64,000 nt of DNA from contig CAZFLR010000009.1 of assembly GCA_964519385.1 (NCBI GenBank), positions 8,986-72,985 on the forward strand, given 5' to 3'. Shown piece by piece: positions 24,866-33,602 of the stretch (position 1 is its first letter; each line of letters opens with the position of its first letter). The notes beneath the pieces are model-generated. The model had not been told where the DNA came from. It did not search any database and saw only the letters and a program-made list of their open reading frames with translations. Both the position numbers and the translations under genes were made by a program. Source of the stretch: SVFI01 sp964519385 (lineage in GTDB: Bacteria > Bacillota > Clostridia > Lachnospirales > Lachnospiraceae).

Positions 24866-25669
24866 TTAATATCCGGACAGCTCCGTATAAATCTTAATCT
24901 CAACACGCCTGTTACGGGCTCTTCCTTCCGGCGTGTCATTGTCTGCAACCGGAATATATTCACCGCGGCCGGAATGCTTCATCAGCGACGGATCCAGCGA
25001 TGTTGTCTGCAGAAAATAATCAAATACTGCCAGTGCACGAAAACTCGAAAGCACATTATTGTTGGCAAATTTTGAATTGCTAATCGGCACATTATCCGTA
25101 TGTCCCTCTATCTCAATCGTACTTTCCGCATAGCGGACAAGTATCATGGCAACCTTGTCAAGAAGCGGCTTCGCCTCCTCCTTCAGGCGGTCACTGCCCG
25201 AATCAAACAAAAATGCTCCGTTTAAGGTCAGGGAAACGTACTGCGAATTGAAATCAACACTGATATCTCCCTCGCTCTGTCCGGAGTCCTCCGACAGTGC
25301 TTCTTCTATCTTCTCCGCAAGTTCCTCAGACTCCGAAAGCTTCTTCTGTTCAAACTCTTCAAACGCATCCACATCCTGATCGGACTCCGCGGTTTTACCT
25401 GTACTGTTTATGTATTGATCCAGTTCATTGAGCTGGCTGACACCGTTACTGATAAGTATTCCGTCTCCGATTGCCATCGCTCCCGCCTCAAAAATACTAA
25501 AGGTCTGCGAAAATGAAGCAGCCACCTCATCAAACTTCTTGGCATCCACGCTGGACATTGAGAACAAAAGCACGAAGAAACAAAGAAGAAGATTCATCAG
25601 GTCACTAAACGTGGCCATCCATTCCGGTGAACCGCCGGATGGCTGTTCTTCTTTTCTTTTCTTAGCCAT
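24866..25669 (-). CDS. motB: flagellar stator protein MotB
   Basis: 267 residues. A basic N-terminus (MAKKRKEEQPSGGSPEW); a single membrane helix with the proton-binding Asp in ATFSDLMNLLLCFFVLLFSM (about residue 24); a plug and linker region; and a C-terminal OmpA-like peptidoglycan-binding domain (TIEIEGHTDNVPISNSKFAN, RGEYIPVADN then GRARNRRVEI). The start at 25669 overlaps the motA stop by 8 nt (ATGGCTAA), so the two are translationally coupled. Confidence 0.96.
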   Translation of the reverse strand: MAKKRKEEQPSGGSPEWMATFSDLMNLLLCFFVLLFSMSSVDAKKFDEVAASFSQTFSIFEAGAMAIGDGILISNGVSQLNELDQYINSTGKTAESDQDVDAFEEFEQKKLSESEELAEKIEEALSEDSGQSEGDISVDFNSQYVSLTLNGAFLFDSGSDRLKEEAKPLLDKVAMILVRYAESTIEIEGHTDNVPISNSKFANNNVLSSFRALAVFDYFLQTTSLDPSLMKHSGRGEYIPVADNDTPEGRARNRRVEIKIYTELSGY

Positions 25670-26459
25670 CTGCTTCACCACCTTCACTCTGTCCGGTCTC
25701 TCTGTCCTTCGGTGCAAGGAACGATTTTAATTTCTCTTCAATTACACGCGGATTCTCGCCTGCCTGAATCGACAGAAGACCCTCCACCATAATTTCCTTA
25801 ATCATAATCTCCGTCTCATTGTTCGCATTCAGCTTGCTTGCAACCGGTGTACAAATCCAGTTGGCAAGGAGTGAGCCGTACAACGTAGTAATCAGAGCAA
25901 CCGCCATATTCGGTCCGATTGCACTCGGGTCCGAAAGATTCTGGAGCATGTTAACAAGACCAATCAGGGTACCAATCATACCCCAGGCAGGTCCCATCGC
26001 GCCAAGGTCCTTCCAGAATGACATGTTCTGTTTGTGACGGGCATCCACACTGGCAAGCTCTGTCTCCATAATACCGCGGACGAGTTCCGGATCGGTTCCG
26101 TCAACTATTAACAGGATTCCCTTCTTTAAAAAAGCGTCATCCAAATCGGCTGCTGCTTCTTCCAACGAAAGCAATCCTTCTTTACGTGCAACATTTGAAA
26201 GATCAATAATCTTTTGAATCATCTGGGCCGTGTCAAGATTCGGCACCTTGAAAATCAGCCTAAAGCTCTTCAGGCCATTGAAGTAATCCGCCATCGAATA
26301 ACTCGCCATAACACAGAAAAACGAGCCTCCGAATGTAATCAGCGCGGAAGGCGCATCCCAGAAATTCGGCAACGCTGCCCATCCCTGATCTCCTGATACA
26401 ATACCAAAAACACAAAGCACAAAGCCTGCAATCAAACCTAAAATTGAAGCTATATCCAA
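25662..26459 (-). CDS. motA: flagellar stator protein MotA
   Basis: About 265 residues with four membrane segments and the conserved loop and helix GPAWGMIGTLIGLVNMLQNL, AFGGSFFCVMASY-type helix 2, and a charged cytoplasmic loop. It forms the proton channel with MotB and contacts FliG. I prefer a TTG start at 26459 (DIASILGLIAGF follows), because AGGTG lies 6 nt upstream; the GTG three codons before is part of that site. A -10-like TATAAT and a strong hairpin lie in the 190 bp upstream. Confidence 0.93.
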   Translation of the reverse strand: MDIASILGLIAGFVLCVFGIVSGDQGWAALPNFWDAPSALITFGGSFFCVMASYSMADYFNGLKSFRLIFKVPNLDTAQMIQKIIDLSNVARKEGLLSLEEAAADLDDAFLKKGILLIVDGTDPELVRGIMETELASVDARHKQNMSFWKDLGAMGPAWGMIGTLIGLVNMLQNLSDPSAIGPNMAVALITTLYGSLLANWICTPVASKLNANNETEIMIKEIMVEGLLSIQAGENPRVIEEKLKSFLAPKDRETGQSEGGEADG

Positions 26460-26570
26460 AGCAATCACCTGCCTATTTTCACGCTAGTATGTAAAAATAT
26501 CCTTTCTAATCAATTCTACTAAATTTTTCACTTCTTGTCTACTTACTTTTACAATTATTTGCATACCCAA

Positions 26571-26576
26571 ATTATA
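26571..26576 (-). promoter_or_regulatory. possible internal promoter -10 element before motA
   Basis: A perfect TATAAT on the minus strand about 110 bp before motA. Upstream spacing offers only TTAGAG as a poor -35, so an internal promoter for motA and downstream genes is possible but not secure. Confidence 0.3.
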
Positions 26577-26596
26577 CCTTTTGCAAAAGATACTCT

Positions 26597-26627
26597 AAGG
26601 GCGATGACCCTTTCGGCCACCGCCCTT
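26597..26627 (-). promoter_or_regulatory. strong hairpin without U-tract between flgE and motA
   Basis: AAGGGCG and CGCCCTT close a stem that continues through GTGGCC/GGGTCAT with wobble pairs around a GAAA-type loop. It lies 24 nt after the flgE stop and lacks a T-run on either strand, so it is more likely an mRNA processing or stabilising element than a terminator. Confidence 0.55.
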
Positions 26628-26650
26628 TCACTCCTTATTATGTACAATAA

Positions 26651-28282
26651 TTATCGTTTCAGATTGACAAGTTCCTCAAGAAGCGTGTCTGAAACAGTGA
26701 TAATTCTTGAGTTTGCCTGGAAACCTCTCTGTGTTGTAATCATCTCAGTAAACTCTGAGGATAAATCCACGTTACTCATTTCAAGCACACCGGTTGTCAT
26801 ATATCCGCCGTCTGCAGAAACGTCCTGACCGATTCCGTCAAACTCACCAGAGTTCATCGTTGCAGAATAAAGGTTATCTCCTTCCTTCTGAAGACCGGAT
26901 GCATTTGCAAAGGTTGCCACTGCAATCTGTCCCAGAAGCTTGGTCTGTCCGTTGTCGTAAGAGGCGTAAATCATACCGTCACTCTGAATGGAAATACCGG
27001 ACATTTCTCCGAGCTTTCTACCTGTTCCGTAACCATCTGTATCTCCGCTGACTGCGCTGATTGTACTTGTTCCGTTATTGTTGTAATTTGAAGAAGGCGA
27101 AAAATCGATATTGATATCCTCAAATGCACTTCCCGGCTGGTCCCCGAAACTGAGAACAAGCTCCAGATTATTGGTTAGTCCGTTGACATTTAAAATTTCA
27201 CCCGTTGTTGTATTGTACTGGATTACACCACCCGTAATCTGTTTACCATCTACAGAAATGGAAGAATCTGCCGGTGTAATCTTGCTTGAGATGTTTCCTG
27301 CATCCACCAGCGAGCCGAGTGTTGTTGCTACACCTGTACCGTCATCTACATATAATTTTGCGAACTCTTCATATGTCGTGTATCCGTATGCATTGGCAAG
27401 CACTTTTTTCTCGTCCTCTGTCAACGTTCCCGCAAGATTTATGGTCTGGGAATTACCGCCTTCATCGAGATAGGTCATCGTTGTTCCGTTCACCGTATAT
27501 CCATTTGCCAGCGTAAGAGTCTTTGCATCCGCAACATTCTTTACGGAACCGAGCTTGATGTTGGTAGAATCAATGGCATCTCCGTTAGAATCAAGAACCT
27601 CTGTCAGCTCTGCCGTATACATACCCTCTGTTCCCGTTGCCTTCATGGAAATTTTTGCCGTGTAAGCATAACCGAGATTATCAAAGAAGTTTACGCTGAT
27701 AATCTTTCCTGCCTCGGAGGATACCGAAGGATCATTTTTGTCAATGATACCTGACACATAAGCTTCCGTGGTCGCTGCCGGCGGATATGTCATATTTTCC
27801 GCGCTCATAATCTTGAGGGCACTTACCGTATCCTTGGCAATCATACCATTCTGTACCTGCCATCCCTGCACGGTATAACCGTTGGATGTCATTGCAAGGT
27901 TACCCTGACCGTCCACATAGAAGGAACCGTCTCTTGTAAAGAAATTATCCTGTCCGTTGCTGACGATAAAAAATGCATCTCCCGTAATCTTGATATCAAA
28001 CGGGTTACCTGTTGACTGTGTTGCACCTGCCGTCTCAATTGATGCGGAAATCGCTCCTGTCTTTACACCAAGACCAATCTGTCTTGCGTTTGTTCCCGCT
28101 CTTCCCGTCTCCGGATTCGCACCGGATGCAGCCTGGGTTGTCTGATACATAAGCTCAGAAAAAGTAATAGACTGTGATTTGTATGCAGTTGTGTTAACGT
28201 TTGCGATATTATTACCGATAACGTCCATTTTTGTCTGGTGTGTTTTCAATCCAGATACACCAGAATAAAGTGATCTCATCAT
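26651..28282 (-). CDS. flgE: flagellar hook protein FlgE
   Basis: 543 residues. The N-terminal rod/hook signature (SLYSGVSGLKTHQTKMDVIG, NNIANVNTTAYKSQSITFSE) and the C-terminal coiled-coil signature (EMSNVDLSSEFTEMITTQRG then FQANSRIITVSDTLLEEL) are intact. The central about 300 residues are variable, polar and rich in T, G and N, making this longer than many FlgE proteins (about 400); the extra mass would sit on the hook surface. It polymerises into the universal joint. SD AGGAGG before tandem ATGs. No flbD gene follows before motA. Confidence 0.96.
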   Translation of the reverse strand: MMRSLYSGVSGLKTHQTKMDVIGNNIANVNTTAYKSQSITFSELMYQTTQAASGANPETGRAGTNARQIGLGVKTGAISASIETAGATQSTGNPFDIKITGDAFFIVSNGQDNFFTRDGSFYVDGQGNLAMTSNGYTVQGWQVQNGMIAKDTVSALKIMSAENMTYPPAATTEAYVSGIIDKNDPSVSSEAGKIISVNFFDNLGYAYTAKISMKATGTEGMYTAELTEVLDSNGDAIDSTNIKLGSVKNVADAKTLTLANGYTVNGTTMTYLDEGGNSQTINLAGTLTEDEKKVLANAYGYTTYEEFAKLYVDDGTGVATTLGSLVDAGNISSKITPADSSISVDGKQITGGVIQYNTTTGEILNVNGLTNNLELVLSFGDQPGSAFEDINIDFSPSSNYNNNGTSTISAVSGDTDGYGTGRKLGEMSGISIQSDGMIYASYDNGQTKLLGQIAVATFANASGLQKEGDNLYSATMNSGEFDGIGQDVSADGGYMTTGVLEMSNVDLSSEFTEMITTQRGFQANSRIITVSDTLLEELVNLKR

Positions 28283-28357
28283 AATGAATGACCTCCTGTT
28301 TTCCGGTCCGTCTATTCCGTCTGTCAGTCAGGAATATCTTGCCTCCGTAAGGTCCGG

Positions 28358-28756
28358 CTAGTTGATAACGGCTCCGTCAATGTTTGTAAATATGTTTTCT
28401 TCTGTGTTGTCCGACCCCATTGCCGTGATGACTGTACGGCTTCCCGTACTCACAATAAATGCCATGTCATCAATCAGCACAAGTGGTTCCTTGATTCCTT
28501 TTCCGCTTGCCTTGTCCGTTCCCTCTTCCAGTCTTGCAAGCTGCTGGTCGCTGAGACTTAAATTCCTCTCTGCAAGCCGGTTTACGGCGTGCTTGGAAAA
28601 TTTGAGTTCTCCGGGCTTTCTGCCCATCTGTGCTCTCTGATTGAGAATCTGCTCAAAACTCAGCTCCTCCGCATTATGTCTGAGGTTTCCGGTCTGTGCC
28701 AAATTGTTTTTCGGCATCTGCACTGCGGATAAGTATGGACTATTTTGAATGTTCAT
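28358..28756 (-). CDS. flagellar operon protein of the TIGR02530 type
   Basis: 132 residues. The core block FEQILNQ ... LKFSKHAVNRLAERNLSLSD (about 40-75) followed by PLVLIDDMAFIVSTGSRTVI (about 95-115) is the pattern of the small conserved protein found between flgD and flgE in Firmicutes. Its exact role is not settled; position implies hook assembly. The start at 28756 follows GGAGGAAGGTT; the longer frame adds only leader codons. Confidence 0.88.
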   Translation of the reverse strand: MNIQNSPYLSAVQMPKNNLAQTGNLRHNAEELSFEQILNQRAQMGRKPGELKFSKHAVNRLAERNLSLSDQQLARLEEGTDKASGKGIKEPLVLIDDMAFIVSTGSRTVITAMGSDNTEENIFTNIDGAVIN

Positions 28757-28791
28757 AACCTTCCTCCTCCATGAGAATGCCAATCCGTAAA

Positions 28792-29469
28792 TTATTCTTT
28801 ACTGTTTTCGCTATTATCTTTATCGGCTGTTTCCTCTGCTGCCTTAACCACCTGCTGCATTTTTTCACGATATTGACCGATTAAATCCTTTACGCTCTGT
28901 GCCACAAAGGTTTTCTGATAATCGTCCATCGCATCATAGGCTTCAATTACTTCCGTAACCGCGCTCTTGTCAGCAATTGTAACGTCCTCCACCTTAGGAA
29001 GCTTTGCCACCTTACCAACCAGCGAGGATGCAAGCTCATAAGCCGTAAGATAAGTCTCATCACACACATATGTCACATCATCCAGCGAATATAATTCTTC
29101 GTCTATCGCCACGAGTGCTTTTCCGTTTTCGTACTTCACGTAATCCACCTTGCCCATGATGGTAGACTCTACTCCGTTGCTGCCCGTTGTCGTAATCTGT
29201 ACCGTCTGACCGACAAGACCTGATGCACGGCTCAAATCCATACTCTGGCTCATATTCTGCATCTGTTCTACCTCTGAGAACGTTGCATACTGTGCAATAT
29301 ATTCCGTGTTTGATGTAGGCTCCAAAGGATCCTGATACTTCATCTGTGCCACAAGAAGCTGAAGAAAATCGTCCTTTCCTAATGTGGACTCTCCCTTCTC
29401 CGACTTTGCCGATGTAGTTTTGGCCGCATTTGCCACGATACCGTCTTCAATTATCGCAGATACACTCAT
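28792..29469 (-). CDS. flgD: hook cap/scaffold protein FlgD with an unusual C-terminal helical repeat
   Basis: 225 residues. The N-terminal FlgD region (GKDDFLQLLVAQMKYQDPLE, then NTEYIAQYATFSEVEQM) and a small beta domain (LVGQTVQITTTGS ... VGKV) are clear. Residues about 152-212 (TIADKSAVTEVIEAYDAMDD, then YQKTFVAQSVKDLIGQY) closely resemble the helical repeat of cell-surface proteins in Firmicutes (pattern: VT..D..AV..A..AYDALT..QK.LV). FlgD caps the growing hook and is later replaced; such a tail is not part of classical FlgD. It lies between fliK and the TIGR02530-type gene. Confidence 0.94.
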   Translation of the reverse strand: MSVSAIIEDGIVANAAKTTSAKSEKGESTLGKDDFLQLLVAQMKYQDPLEPTSNTEYIAQYATFSEVEQMQNMSQSMDLSRASGLVGQTVQITTTGSNGVESTIMGKVDYVKYENGKALVAIDEELYSLDDVTYVCDETYLTAYELASSLVGKVAKLPKVEDVTIADKSAVTEVIEAYDAMDDYQKTFVAQSVKDLIGQYREKMQQVVKAAEETADKDNSENSKE

Positions 29470-29482
29470 CGTTCTTCCTCCT

Positions 29483-30886
29483 TTATACCCGGAAATTCAT
29501 CCGGTTACCGCCCATCCGCATCATTTCAATCTGCAGACGATCCGCATCTGATATTTCTTCTTCGTCAATTTCTTCCTGTCCCATCATATTCAGGTCAAGA
29601 AGCTTTCTGCTGCTCTTCTTTTCTTTTGCCGCATTCTGTCCGTCTTCGTTTCCGTTTCCGTCAAGGTTCTGTTCAAACTCATGGGTTGCAACCGTGACCT
29701 CCACCGCGTCAATCTTAAGTCCCTGTTCCTGAAGAGACTCCCGGAGCAAGAGCATCTGACTTTCCATCGCCGCGCGAACCATCTCATCCGCAACCGCAAG
29801 TCTTGCACTGATGTTTCCGTCTTTTGCCACCACCTGAAGATTCACCGTTCCGAGTTCCACCGGATGAAGCTGTATCTCCATCGAAGAAATCTTCTCCGAA
29901 TGATGTACCTTTACATAATCAGAAACCTGCTGAATCAAATCCCTTGCCTGCTCCGCATCAAGACGGTTTTCAAACAGATAATCCGTCTCAGCTGCTGCCG
30001 AAGCCGTGTCTGTTGTCATCTGATGTGCATTGGAATCTGTATTCATAAGAGAGGCTCCGCTCTCTGCTCCGGATCCCTGTGTATCAGGTGCCGTATCTCC
30101 CGTCAACGGCTGCTGTGCCGAAACCTGCTGTCCGGTTTCCCTGGTTCCGCCTGCCTCTTTGCCGGAAACCGTTTCCGTCTTCTGTCCGTCTTTGGAAATA
30201 TAATTCTCCTCGTCTGCCGACACGCTTTCCGCCTGTTCTGCCGTCTCATCCGCCGGAATAAAATCCTGCGGTTCCTCCGCAACAAACTCCTCTGTCGTTT
30301 CCTGTGCTCTAAGCTGCTGTTCAATCGCCGCCTGCAACTCTTCCCGACTCATCCCAAACTCCTGCGCCACTTCCGCAAGCTCCGTGACAACCGTCTGTGT
30401 CAGAGAATCAATCCGTGCGAACAGATTTTCATCCGTCAAAACATCCACCGTCTGCATTCCCGTCAACTGTGCTGCCAATGCTGCCATATTTCCCTGCTGC
30501 ATAAGATCTGCCATGCTCAGTCCGAGTATTTCCATCGCCTCGCGGACATCCTCCACAGAAACTCCAAGTTCCTCGGCTATCGCTTCTGCGATTTCGTTTT
30601 CCTTCTCCGTCATTGCTTCGGAAAGCTCCTCTTTGGAAACCTCAGGCTTTTCTGCAGTCTCATCCGCTCTGCGGATTTCTTTGTGTCCGCTGCATTCACC
30701 GGCCGTCTTTTTGGCATATGTATTCGTCTCCGGCTTCTGCACCATATCCGCGCCTTTATTCTCCGCTGATGCCGACTGCATTGTCTCCGCAAACGGAACC
30801 TCTGCATTCGTTCCCGCCGATCTGACCGTGCTCTGCGACGAAACATATGTGCTCTTGGACATTTCCATTATTGATGCACTTGTCAT
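29483..30886 (-). CDS. fliK: flagellar hook-length control protein FliK
   Basis: 467 residues. The first about 340 are Q/E/T/A-rich and probably disordered, as expected for a secreted molecular ruler. The C-terminal substrate-switch domain is conserved: SSMEIQLHPVELGTVNLQVV then ISARLAVADEMVRAAM and LRESLQEQGLKIDAVEVTV. It measures hook length and triggers the FlhB switch. The start at 30886 follows AAAGGAGGACGGAT; the longest frame extends into leader sequence. Confidence 0.92.
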   Translation of the reverse strand: MTSASIMEMSKSTYVSSQSTVRSAGTNAEVPFAETMQSASAENKGADMVQKPETNTYAKKTAGECSGHKEIRRADETAEKPEVSKEELSEAMTEKENEIAEAIAEELGVSVEDVREAMEILGLSMADLMQQGNMAALAAQLTGMQTVDVLTDENLFARIDSLTQTVVTELAEVAQEFGMSREELQAAIEQQLRAQETTEEFVAEEPQDFIPADETAEQAESVSADEENYISKDGQKTETVSGKEAGGTRETGQQVSAQQPLTGDTAPDTQGSGAESGASLMNTDSNAHQMTTDTASAAAETDYLFENRLDAEQARDLIQQVSDYVKVHHSEKISSMEIQLHPVELGTVNLQVVAKDGNISARLAVADEMVRAAMESQMLLLRESLQEQGLKIDAVEVTVATHEFEQNLDGNGNEDGQNAAKEKKSSRKLLDLNMMGQEEIDEEEISDADRLQIEMMRMGGNRMNFRV

Positions 30887-30953
30887 ATCCGTCCTCCTTT
30901 CTGAGTGATTATAATAATCCTCAGAAAGTTTATCGGTCATTTTTCAAAAAAAC

Positions 30954-31817
30954 TTAAGTCTGCGGATCCATAATTTTTGTAACCTTTGCAGCTACGACCG
31001 GATCCATCACTCCGAGGATGGCTCCCCTGTCCTCTGCCGTCATCACGCCGAGTATCCGGGCAACCAAATCCAGATTATCCGTCATCGACTCAAAAATAGC
31101 CGCGGCCTCCTTCGGCTTCATCTCAGAGTACGCAGCTGCATAATCCTTAACTTCCTGCGTCTCCTGTTGCTGACGAATCACCTCTTTATATAGGGTTTCC
31201 GCCGTGGAAGGGTCCATCGTCTCATAATACTTGGCGTATTCATCCGCTCCCGGACCATTTTCCGCATATACAACTTCCTCGTAAAACTCATTCTTTATCT
31301 TCTGAAATTCAAGCTGATTGCTTTCAAAAGTCTTCAGACGCTCAATCTCAGCCTGCATCTGCTGGATGGTCGTACCGTCTGCCGTTGTCTCCGAACGCGA
31401 AGCCTCAAGCTGAAGCTCAAGCACCTTAATATAATCAACTGCCTCCTGAATCGTTGCATATCCTTCGTAACCACCCTCATCCGCCGTTGTCTCAGGATGC
31501 GGAAGAACCTTATTGACAACCGGAATGTTTTTCAGCAGCGGAGTCATAACATTGGTTCCGAAGCCTCCGACATCCAGCTTGATGAGAAGTGCGATAATCG
31601 CAATCCAGACCACAACGATGATAATCGTCACAATCGCCACCGAAAACGGATTTCCTTCCATGTCATCAACCAACTGTGCTTCCTCAAGTGCGAGTTCCCG
31701 CGCACGTGCCTTTGCCTCTTTCTTCTGTCTCTGCTGCTCCTGCTTTAATCTTTTCTTTTCTTCATTCAGTCGCTTTTTATCTGCCTTATAATCCGGCTCT
31801 GTCACATTCTGTGCCAC
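30954..31817 (-). CDS. YlxF-like membrane protein with an MgtE-N/FliG-like C-terminal domain
   Basis: About 287 residues. A basic coiled-coil N-terminus (KKRLNEEKKRLKQEQQRQKK), one membrane helix (about 60-85, SVAIVTIIIVVVWIAIIALL), an extracytoplasmic coiled coil, and a C-terminal alpha-helical domain (YETMDPSTAETLYKEVI, SEMKPKEAAAIFESM, GAILGVMDPVVAAKVTKIM) of the MgtE intracellular-N type, as in YlxF and MotE. Position between fliJ and fliK is as in B. subtilis. I choose the GTG at 31817 because AGGAAGGTGA precedes it by 4 nt; the ATG 11 codons earlier has a poor site. Role unknown, possibly stator or export support. Confidence 0.8.
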   Translation of the reverse strand: MAQNVTEPDYKADKKRLNEEKKRLKQEQQRQKKEAKARARELALEEAQLVDDMEGNPFSVAIVTIIIVVVWIAIIALLIKLDVGGFGTNVMTPLLKNIPVVNKVLPHPETTADEGGYEGYATIQEAVDYIKVLELQLEASRSETTADGTTIQQMQAEIERLKTFESNQLEFQKIKNEFYEEVVYAENGPGADEYAKYYETMDPSTAETLYKEVIRQQQETQEVKDYAAAYSEMKPKEAAAIFESMTDNLDLVARILGVMTAEDRGAILGVMDPVVAAKVTKIMDPQT

Positions 31818-31830
31818 GTACTCACCTTCC

Positions 31831-32280
31831 TCACTGTTTGTTCTGACCATAAGTATAACTTGTCAACTGGTCAATCTGCTTGCTCTCATCCGCCTTTTCA
31901 TCCAGCAAAAACTGTTCAAACGCCTTCTCCTTCAAAATCTCGTGCGTTTTCCGCTCCTTCATCAGATTCACCATAGCCTCGCGCTTCTGCTCCACCTTTT
32001 TTTCCGCCGCATGAATACGCAATGCCTGCAGTTTCATTTTTTCTTTCTGTATTTCTGCCGACAAAGTATTGTCTTTGATATCCTTGATACTCAGACTTCC
32101 CCTCAGCCTGAGCCGACGGCTCTCCTCTTCAATTTCTTTGTTGTGCGCCAACATCTGCGTAAGCTTGTCCTGTTCGTCCAAAAGCTCTGCATTCGCCGCT
32201 GCAAATTCATTTTTTGCCTGGGTTTCCAGCTTTTCTTTTATATTCAGAATATTCTGCATTCGGTAACGAAATCTTCCCAT
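31831..32280 (-). CDS. fliJ: flagellar export chaperone FliJ
   Basis: A 149-residue, almost entirely helical coiled-coil protein starting GRFRYRMQNILNIKEKLETQ, the typical FliJ opening (F.y..Q..L.i.e..E). It inserts into the FliI hexamer, like the gamma subunit of F1, and couples it to FlhA. Usual length and position after fliI. Confidence 0.92.
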   Translation of the reverse strand: MGRFRYRMQNILNIKEKLETQAKNEFAAANAELLDEQDKLTQMLAHNKEIEEESRRLRLRGSLSIKDIKDNTLSAEIQKEKMKLQALRIHAAEKKVEQKREAMVNLMKERKTHEILKEKAFEQFLLDEKADESKQIDQLTSYTYGQNKQ

Positions 32281-32297
32281 TTATACTCACCACCGGA

Positions 32298-33602
32298 CTA
32301 ATCCTCGAAAATCTGCTTCATCAGCTCAACCTCTTCTTCAAAGGTGAATTTTTCATCCGTCTGCTGCATCAAAAACCGGTTTACCGCGTCAATTTTAGCA
32401 ATCGCGTGGTCAATTCCCGGATTGCTCCCTTTTTTATATGCTCCGATATTAATCAAATCTTCCGCCTCACTGTAGGTAGCCATGACATTCTTCAGCTTGC
32501 CCGCCACCTGCTTGTGCTCCTTTTCTGCAATCTGACTCATACATCTGGAGATACTTTGCAGCACATCAATCGCAGGATAATGATTCTTATGCGCCAGCTT
32601 ACGGTCGAGCATAATGTGCCCGTCCAAAATACTTCGCGCCGTGTCCGTAATCGGCTCATTGAAATCATCGCCATCCACAAGCACCGTATAAAGTCCCGTA
32701 ATAGAACCCTTATCCGAACGTCCTGCCCTCTCTAAGAGCTTTGGCATCTCTGAGTATACACTCGGCGGATATCCTCTCGTCACAGGAGGCTCTCCGCTGG
32801 CCAGACCGATTTCTCTCTGCGCCATGGAAAAACGCGTCAGAGAATCCATCATGAGCAGGACATCTTTTCCGCGGTCCCTGAAATACTCCGCAATCGCCGT
32901 TGCCGTCTTTGCCGCCTTATTTCTCTCCAGTGCCGGCTTATCCGAAGTCGCCACTACAACTACCGAACGTTTCATACCCTCTTCGCCGAGGTCACGCTCG
33001 ATAAATTCACGAACCTCTCTTCCCCGCTCTCCAATCAGAGCAATCACATTGATATCTGCCTTCGTATTGCGGGCAAACATACCCATCAGAGTCGATTTCC
33101 CAACACCCGATCCTGCAAAAATACCGATACGCTGTCCTTTTCCGACCGTAATCAGTCCGTCCACGGCTTTTACTCCGAGCGGAAGAACCTCATCGATAAT
33201 CTCCCTCGCCATCGGATCCGGAGGCGGTGCCTCCACAGGATACTCCTGTGCACCGGAAAGCTCGATTTCGCCCGAAAAACGCCCGAGTCCGTCGAGCGTC
33301 TTTCCAAGTAACTGAGGACCCACCTTTACCGATAGCGGATACCCTTCATTTTCCACCACGCAGCCGCCTCCGATACCATCCGTCACCTCATAAGGCATAA
33401 GTATCGTATGTCCGTCCTTAAAACCGACAACCTCCGCCGTAATATAATCACCGGTGCGACCCTGTTTATAAACGCGGCACAAATCGCCCAGTCTGGCATC
33501 CGGCCCCGCCGACTCTATGGTAAGACCTACCACATTAACAATCTTTCCGAGCCGTTTAAAAAAAACATCATTTTTCAGTTGTTCATACTTATCCAATTGC
33601 AT
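32298..33602 (-). CDS. fliI: flagellum-specific export ATPase FliI
   Basis: 434 residues. F1-beta-like fold with P-loop (GIFAGSGVGKSTLMGMFARN), catalytic Glu in ALIGERGREVREFI, Walker B in VLLMMDSLTRFSMAQREIGL, and the family motif GSITGLYTVLVDGDD. Forms the hexameric export ATPase with FliH and FliJ. The ATG begins 1 nt after... the fliH stop region (AAGGAGTAGATG), so the two genes are tightly coupled. Confidence 0.98.
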   Translation of the reverse strand: MQLDKYEQLKNDVFFKRLGKIVNVVGLTIESAGPDARLGDLCRVYKQGRTGDYITAEVVGFKDGHTILMPYEVTDGIGGGCVVENEGYPLSVKVGPQLLGKTLDGLGRFSGEIELSGAQEYPVEAPPPDPMAREIIDEVLPLGVKAVDGLITVGKGQRIGIFAGSGVGKSTLMGMFARNTKADINVIALIGERGREVREFIERDLGEEGMKRSVVVVATSDKPALERNKAAKTATAIAEYFRDRGKDVLLMMDSLTRFSMAQREIGLASGEPPVTRGYPPSVYSEMPKLLERAGRSDKGSITGLYTVLVDGDDFNEPITDTARSILDGHIMLDRKLAHKNHYPAIDVLQSISRCMSQIAEKEHKQVAGKLKNVMATYSEAEDLINIGAYKKGSNPGIDHAIAKIDAVNRFLMQQTDEKFTFEEEVELMKQIFED

